Assembly (NCBI GenBank): GCA_946531785.1 | Contig: CAMNAT010000070.1 | Location: forward strand, 1-8,297 | Direction of reading: 5' to 3' | DNA: 8,297 bases | Origin: an uncultured Oscillospiraceae bacterium | Lineage (GTDB): Bacteria; Bacillota; Clostridia; UBA1381 | Part shown: piece after piece, positions 5,797 to 8,297 of the stretch | Layout: every line of letters starts with the position of its first letter | How positions within the stretch are numbered: the stretch's first letter is position 1 | Translations under genes and position numbers: made by a program | Notes under the pieces: model-generated | The model's database searches: none | What the model saw: the letters and a program-made list of their open reading frames with translations, nothing else | What the model was told of the DNA's origin: nothing

Positions 5797-8297
5797 ATGA
5801 AAAAGCTTAGATTCTTAATATTGGCGGCAGCTGCTGCAATATGCCTATGCTCAGCTTCTGCTTTTGCGAAGAATGAGGATATGATGCCGGACAACAAAGT
5901 GCTGTTTGAAAATCTTGGCTTTATTCTGCCTGAAAAGACAAGCGGCAACGAGCTTGTAACAAGAGGTGAGTTTATATATACAATAACTCAGTTTATAGGG
6001 GATGAGCTTCGCCCCAAAGGGGTTTTGTCATTCAGTGATGTATCGAATGATAATAAAATAGCAGGTGCTCTCACATATGCGGTAAGCAATGGCTTGGTGT
6101 CCGATGGGGATATGTTTTATCCGGACGAGCCTATAACATACGATCAGGCATATAAAATGGCGGTAGCGTTCATAGGAAGGACTATAGAGGCTGAGCAGGC
6201 GGGCGGCTGGCCGGGCGGATATGCTGCGGTTGCCGTCACGCAGAAGCTTACCAAAGGCTTAAAGGATACAGCCGGCGAAAAGCTCACCGTGCGGGACTTT
6301 TACATAATGCTTGAGAACGTAGGAAGAGCCGAGATACTTATAAAAGAGTACGATAAGTCGATAAAACACGGACAAACTGTGTTTGAAGAATATTTTGATA
6401 TGTACGAGGTACGGGGAATCATAACCGCTGATGAAAACACATCTCTTTATAATGCTGATGCCGGTGTGAATGAAGGTATGATCCGTATCAATGACGAGGA
6501 GCTATACTTTAACGGAAGCTATAAGCTCGGAACAAGTGTCGAGGGCTGGGCACAGTCAGAAAAGGGTGATATTTCAAGACTTCTATATATTAAGGAGTAT
6601 AAAAATACCACATTCAGCGTTAAGCTTCGGGATATAGAGGAGGTAACATCGCAGCGTATAAAGTATTATGATGAGAAGGGGCTCTCAAGGCATCTCAGCG
6701 TTGATACGACGTCTGCGATCATTTATAACGGCAAGGCGGCAGAAAAGCTGCTCATATCTGATTTGGTGGATATGAAAAATGGATATGCCGAATTCACCGA
6801 TAACGATAATGACGGAAAATACGATGTTGTATCTGTGAATAATTATTACATCATGTTTACGGCGGCTGTAAATGTGTATGATAAGATCATTGTTGATAAA
6901 AACGGTGTGGAGCCTCTGCGGCTTGATGATCTTGATGGAGTATATCATATTTATTCCGGCGTTGCGGAAATAGAGCTTAAGGATCTTAAAAAGGGCGATC
7001 TTCTTATGGTATATGCGTCCGAGAATGGCGAGCTTATCAATATAAAGCTTTCGAACAGCATGCTTTCCGGCAAGCTCAATGCACGCTCCGAAGAGGCTGT
7101 CACAGTGGATGGTGTCAGCATAGATTTCGGAGAGTATTTTGAAAAGTATTATAAGGACAGAGTCGTTTTGAATGAGGATATAGAGCTTCATCTGTCAGAT
7201 GATGGTCTTGTGCAGGCCGCCGAGATCAGTCGATCGAGTGAAACTCAGTATGGTTTTGTTATAAAAGCATGGATAGATGATAGCGGCGAGAAAGTCGGTG
7301 TAAAGCTGTTTTCCGAAGACGGCAGGTTTTATAAGTTGGATGTTGCAGAGAAGGTAAAGCTGAATAATTCCACAAAAAATCAGTTTGATGTCTTTGATCT
7401 TCTCGCTATAAGGCAGCAGCTTGTGCGTTACAGACTCAATGATAAAGGCGAGCTTGCTATGGTAGACACTCAGGAAGCAAAGGGCAGGCTTAAGGATGAT
7501 GCTGCACCCGATGACTGTCTCACAAAATTGAATTTCCCCGACAGCGTGGCGCGAACGATATGGTATATTAAAGAAAACGATGCCTTTCATCCGTATTTCC
7601 TGACCGCGCCGACCACAAGGATATTTGTCGTTGCGCAAGGAGAGGGAATACCGGAGGACAAGCGATGCGCGCTTAAGACCAGGGAGTATTTTCGTGAAAA
7701 CCAGAGTCAGGTGGTTGCAGATCTCAATGTTTATGATGTGACCGAAACAGGAGTTGCGGGGGCTATAGTTATTGTTGATAATAACGCTATAGATCCTAAG
7801 GTAACGGGCTCCTCGCCGGGCGCGCTGGTGTACAAGGTCAATCAGGCGGTCACACCTGAGGGAGATACCGGCTATGAGGTAGTGCTGTATCAGAACGGAA
7901 AATATAAGACCTATTATACCGACAGCGGGCTGACCGACAGGTTTATCGGCACAGACGGAAAAACCATAATCGAAAAAGGCGATGCTATAGCATACGAGTT
8001 GACAAATGACGGATACTTATCTGCTGTGGAGTGTAAATTTGATATGTCTGAGCAGCGGATGAATTTTTCAAATGATAATCAAAGCGGTACGCACGCGGCG
8101 AAGGGCGTGTACTATTACGGAATGGTATATGATTACGACGGTACACACATTACGATCGTACCGGAGGGGGTATCGGGGATATCGTCATCTGTAAATGAGC
8201 CCACCTCCAGATTTTCGTTTATAGTCAGAGGCTCAATGTATGCGGTAGAGCCTGATTGCAAAGCGATAAATGAAACTGACGAAAGTGAGATAATGAC
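5797..8297 (+). CDS. Large secreted surface protein with N-terminal SLH-like repeats (3' end outside window)
   Basis: The frame is open from the ATG at 5797 to the window end (833 codons, no stop), so the gene is 3'-truncated here. AGGAG at 5786-5790 sits 6 nt before the ATG, and the gene follows the SLH protein by 22 bp. A signal peptide is clear (MKKLRFLI, Ala-rich core, likely cut after SAFA at residue 24). Residues ~33-176 hold SLH-like repeats: VTRGEF (54-59), FSDVSNDNKIAGALTYAVSN (79-98), YPDEPITYDQAY (108-119), GGWPGGYA (136-143) and LTVRDFYIML (163-172). They lack a clean ITRAE box, so cell-wall binding is less certain than for its neighbour. From ~190 onward the sequence is rich in short beta-strand patterns (VTVDGVSIDF, YGFVIKAWID, YYYGMVYDYDGTHITIV). 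TDNDNDGKYD at 334-343 resembles a calcium-binding D-x-D-x-D-G loop. No enzyme domain is recognised; one could lie beyond the window. Two antisense frames opposite it are shadows. Confidence 0.88.
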   Translation, partial: MKKLRFLILAAAAAICLCSASAFAKNEDMMPDNKVLFENLGFILPEKTSGNELVTRGEFIYTITQFIGDELRPKGVLSFSDVSNDNKIAGALTYAVSNGLVSDGDMFYPDEPITYDQAYKMAVAFIGRTIEAEQAGGWPGGYAAVAVTQKLTKGLKDTAGEKLTVRDFYIMLENVGRAEILIKEYDKSIKHGQTVFEEYFDMYEVRGIITADENTSLYNADAGVNEGMIRINDEELYFNGSYKLGTSVEGWAQSEKGDISRLLYIKEYKNTTFSVKLRDIEEVTSQRIKYYDEKGLSRHLSVDTTSAIIYNGKAAEKLLISDLVDMKNGYAEFTDNDNDGKYDVVSVNNYYIMFTAAVNVYDKIIVDKNGVEPLRLDDLDGVYHIYSGVAEIELKDLKKGDLLMVYASENGELINIKLSNSMLSGKLNARSEEAVTVDGVSIDFGEYFEKYYKDRVVLNEDIELHLSDDGLVQAAEISRSSETQYGFVIKAWIDDSGEKVGVKLFSEDGRFYKLDVAEKVKLNNSTKNQFDVFDLLAIRQQLVRYRLNDKGELAMVDTQEAKGRLKDDAAPDDCLTKLNFPDSVARTIWYIKENDAFHPYFLTAPTTRIFVVAQGEGIPEDKRCALKTREYFRENQSQVVADLNVYDVTETGVAGAIVIVDNNAIDPKVTGSSPGALVYKVNQAVTPEGDTGYEVVLYQNGKYKTYYTDSGLTDRFIGTDGKTIIEKGDAIAYELTNDGYLSAVECKFDMSEQRMNFSNDNQSGTHAAKGVYYYGMVYDYDGTHITIVPEGVSGISSSVNEPTSRFSFIVRGSMYAVEPDCKAINETDESEIM

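Noticed and set aside
6012..6026. CCCC-AAA-GGGG followed by TTTT, terminator-like
   Set aside because: The stem is only four pairs, and it lies early in a long open frame that continues for over 2 kb.
6685..7638. Two antisense open frames (168 and 147 codons)
   Set aside because: They lie opposite the continuous + strand frame that starts at 5797 with a ribosome binding site and signal peptide. Their translations resemble no known protein and they have no convincing ribosome binding site.
1..8297. tRNA or rRNA genes, CRISPR arrays, insertion sequences, riboswitches
   Set aside because: Coding genes fill almost the whole window, the longest gap is 125 bp, and no repeat array, transposase or structured RNA beyond the reported stems was seen.

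Overview
The window looks like a piece of a clostridial (Bacillota) anaerobe chromosome, possibly a plant-polysaccharide user of the gut or rumen. Grounds for this are strong AGGAG ribosome binding sites before nearly every gene, heavy use of ATA for isoleucine, a YesN-type AraC regulator beside an LplA/LplB/LplC-type sugar importer, and S-layer homology (SLH) proteins with a long polyglycine linker. No species is claimed. All genes lie on the + strand and are tightly packed.

Layout: (1) 2-667, the C-terminal part of an AraC-family regulator whose start lies before the window. (2) 668-792, an intergenic region with a candidate promoter and two TTCA-N2-TGAA boxes spaced 21 bp apart, a good candidate for the regulator's binding site. 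(3) 793-2367, a sugar-binding lipoprotein. (4) 2419-3366 and 3376-4251, two permeases of an LplB/LplC (YteP/YtcP) type transporter. (5) 4269-5774, a secreted 501-aa protein with a duplicated helical module, a Gly10 linker and three C-terminal SLH domains. (6) 5797 to beyond 8297, a large secreted protein (833 codons visible, no stop reached) with SLH-like repeats at its N terminus and then a long, apparently beta-rich region.

How it may work together (inference): the regulator senses an extracellular or membrane signal and activates the promoter before the binding protein. The lipoprotein captures an oligosaccharide and the two permeases import it, using an ATPase that is not encoded here; LplABC-type systems usually share an MsmX/UgpC-like ATPase encoded elsewhere. 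The gaps after the transporter are only 17 and 22 bp, with no terminator seen, so the two SLH proteins are probably co-transcribed with it. They may form a cell-wall-bound partner that captures or presents substrate at the surface.

The most unusual non-coding signals are the twin boxes at 707-737 and a perfect 24-bp palindrome inside the first codons of the first permease (2452-2475). Just upstream of the palindrome, a second possible stem covers that permease's ribosome binding site. Together these two could set the ratio of binding protein to permease.
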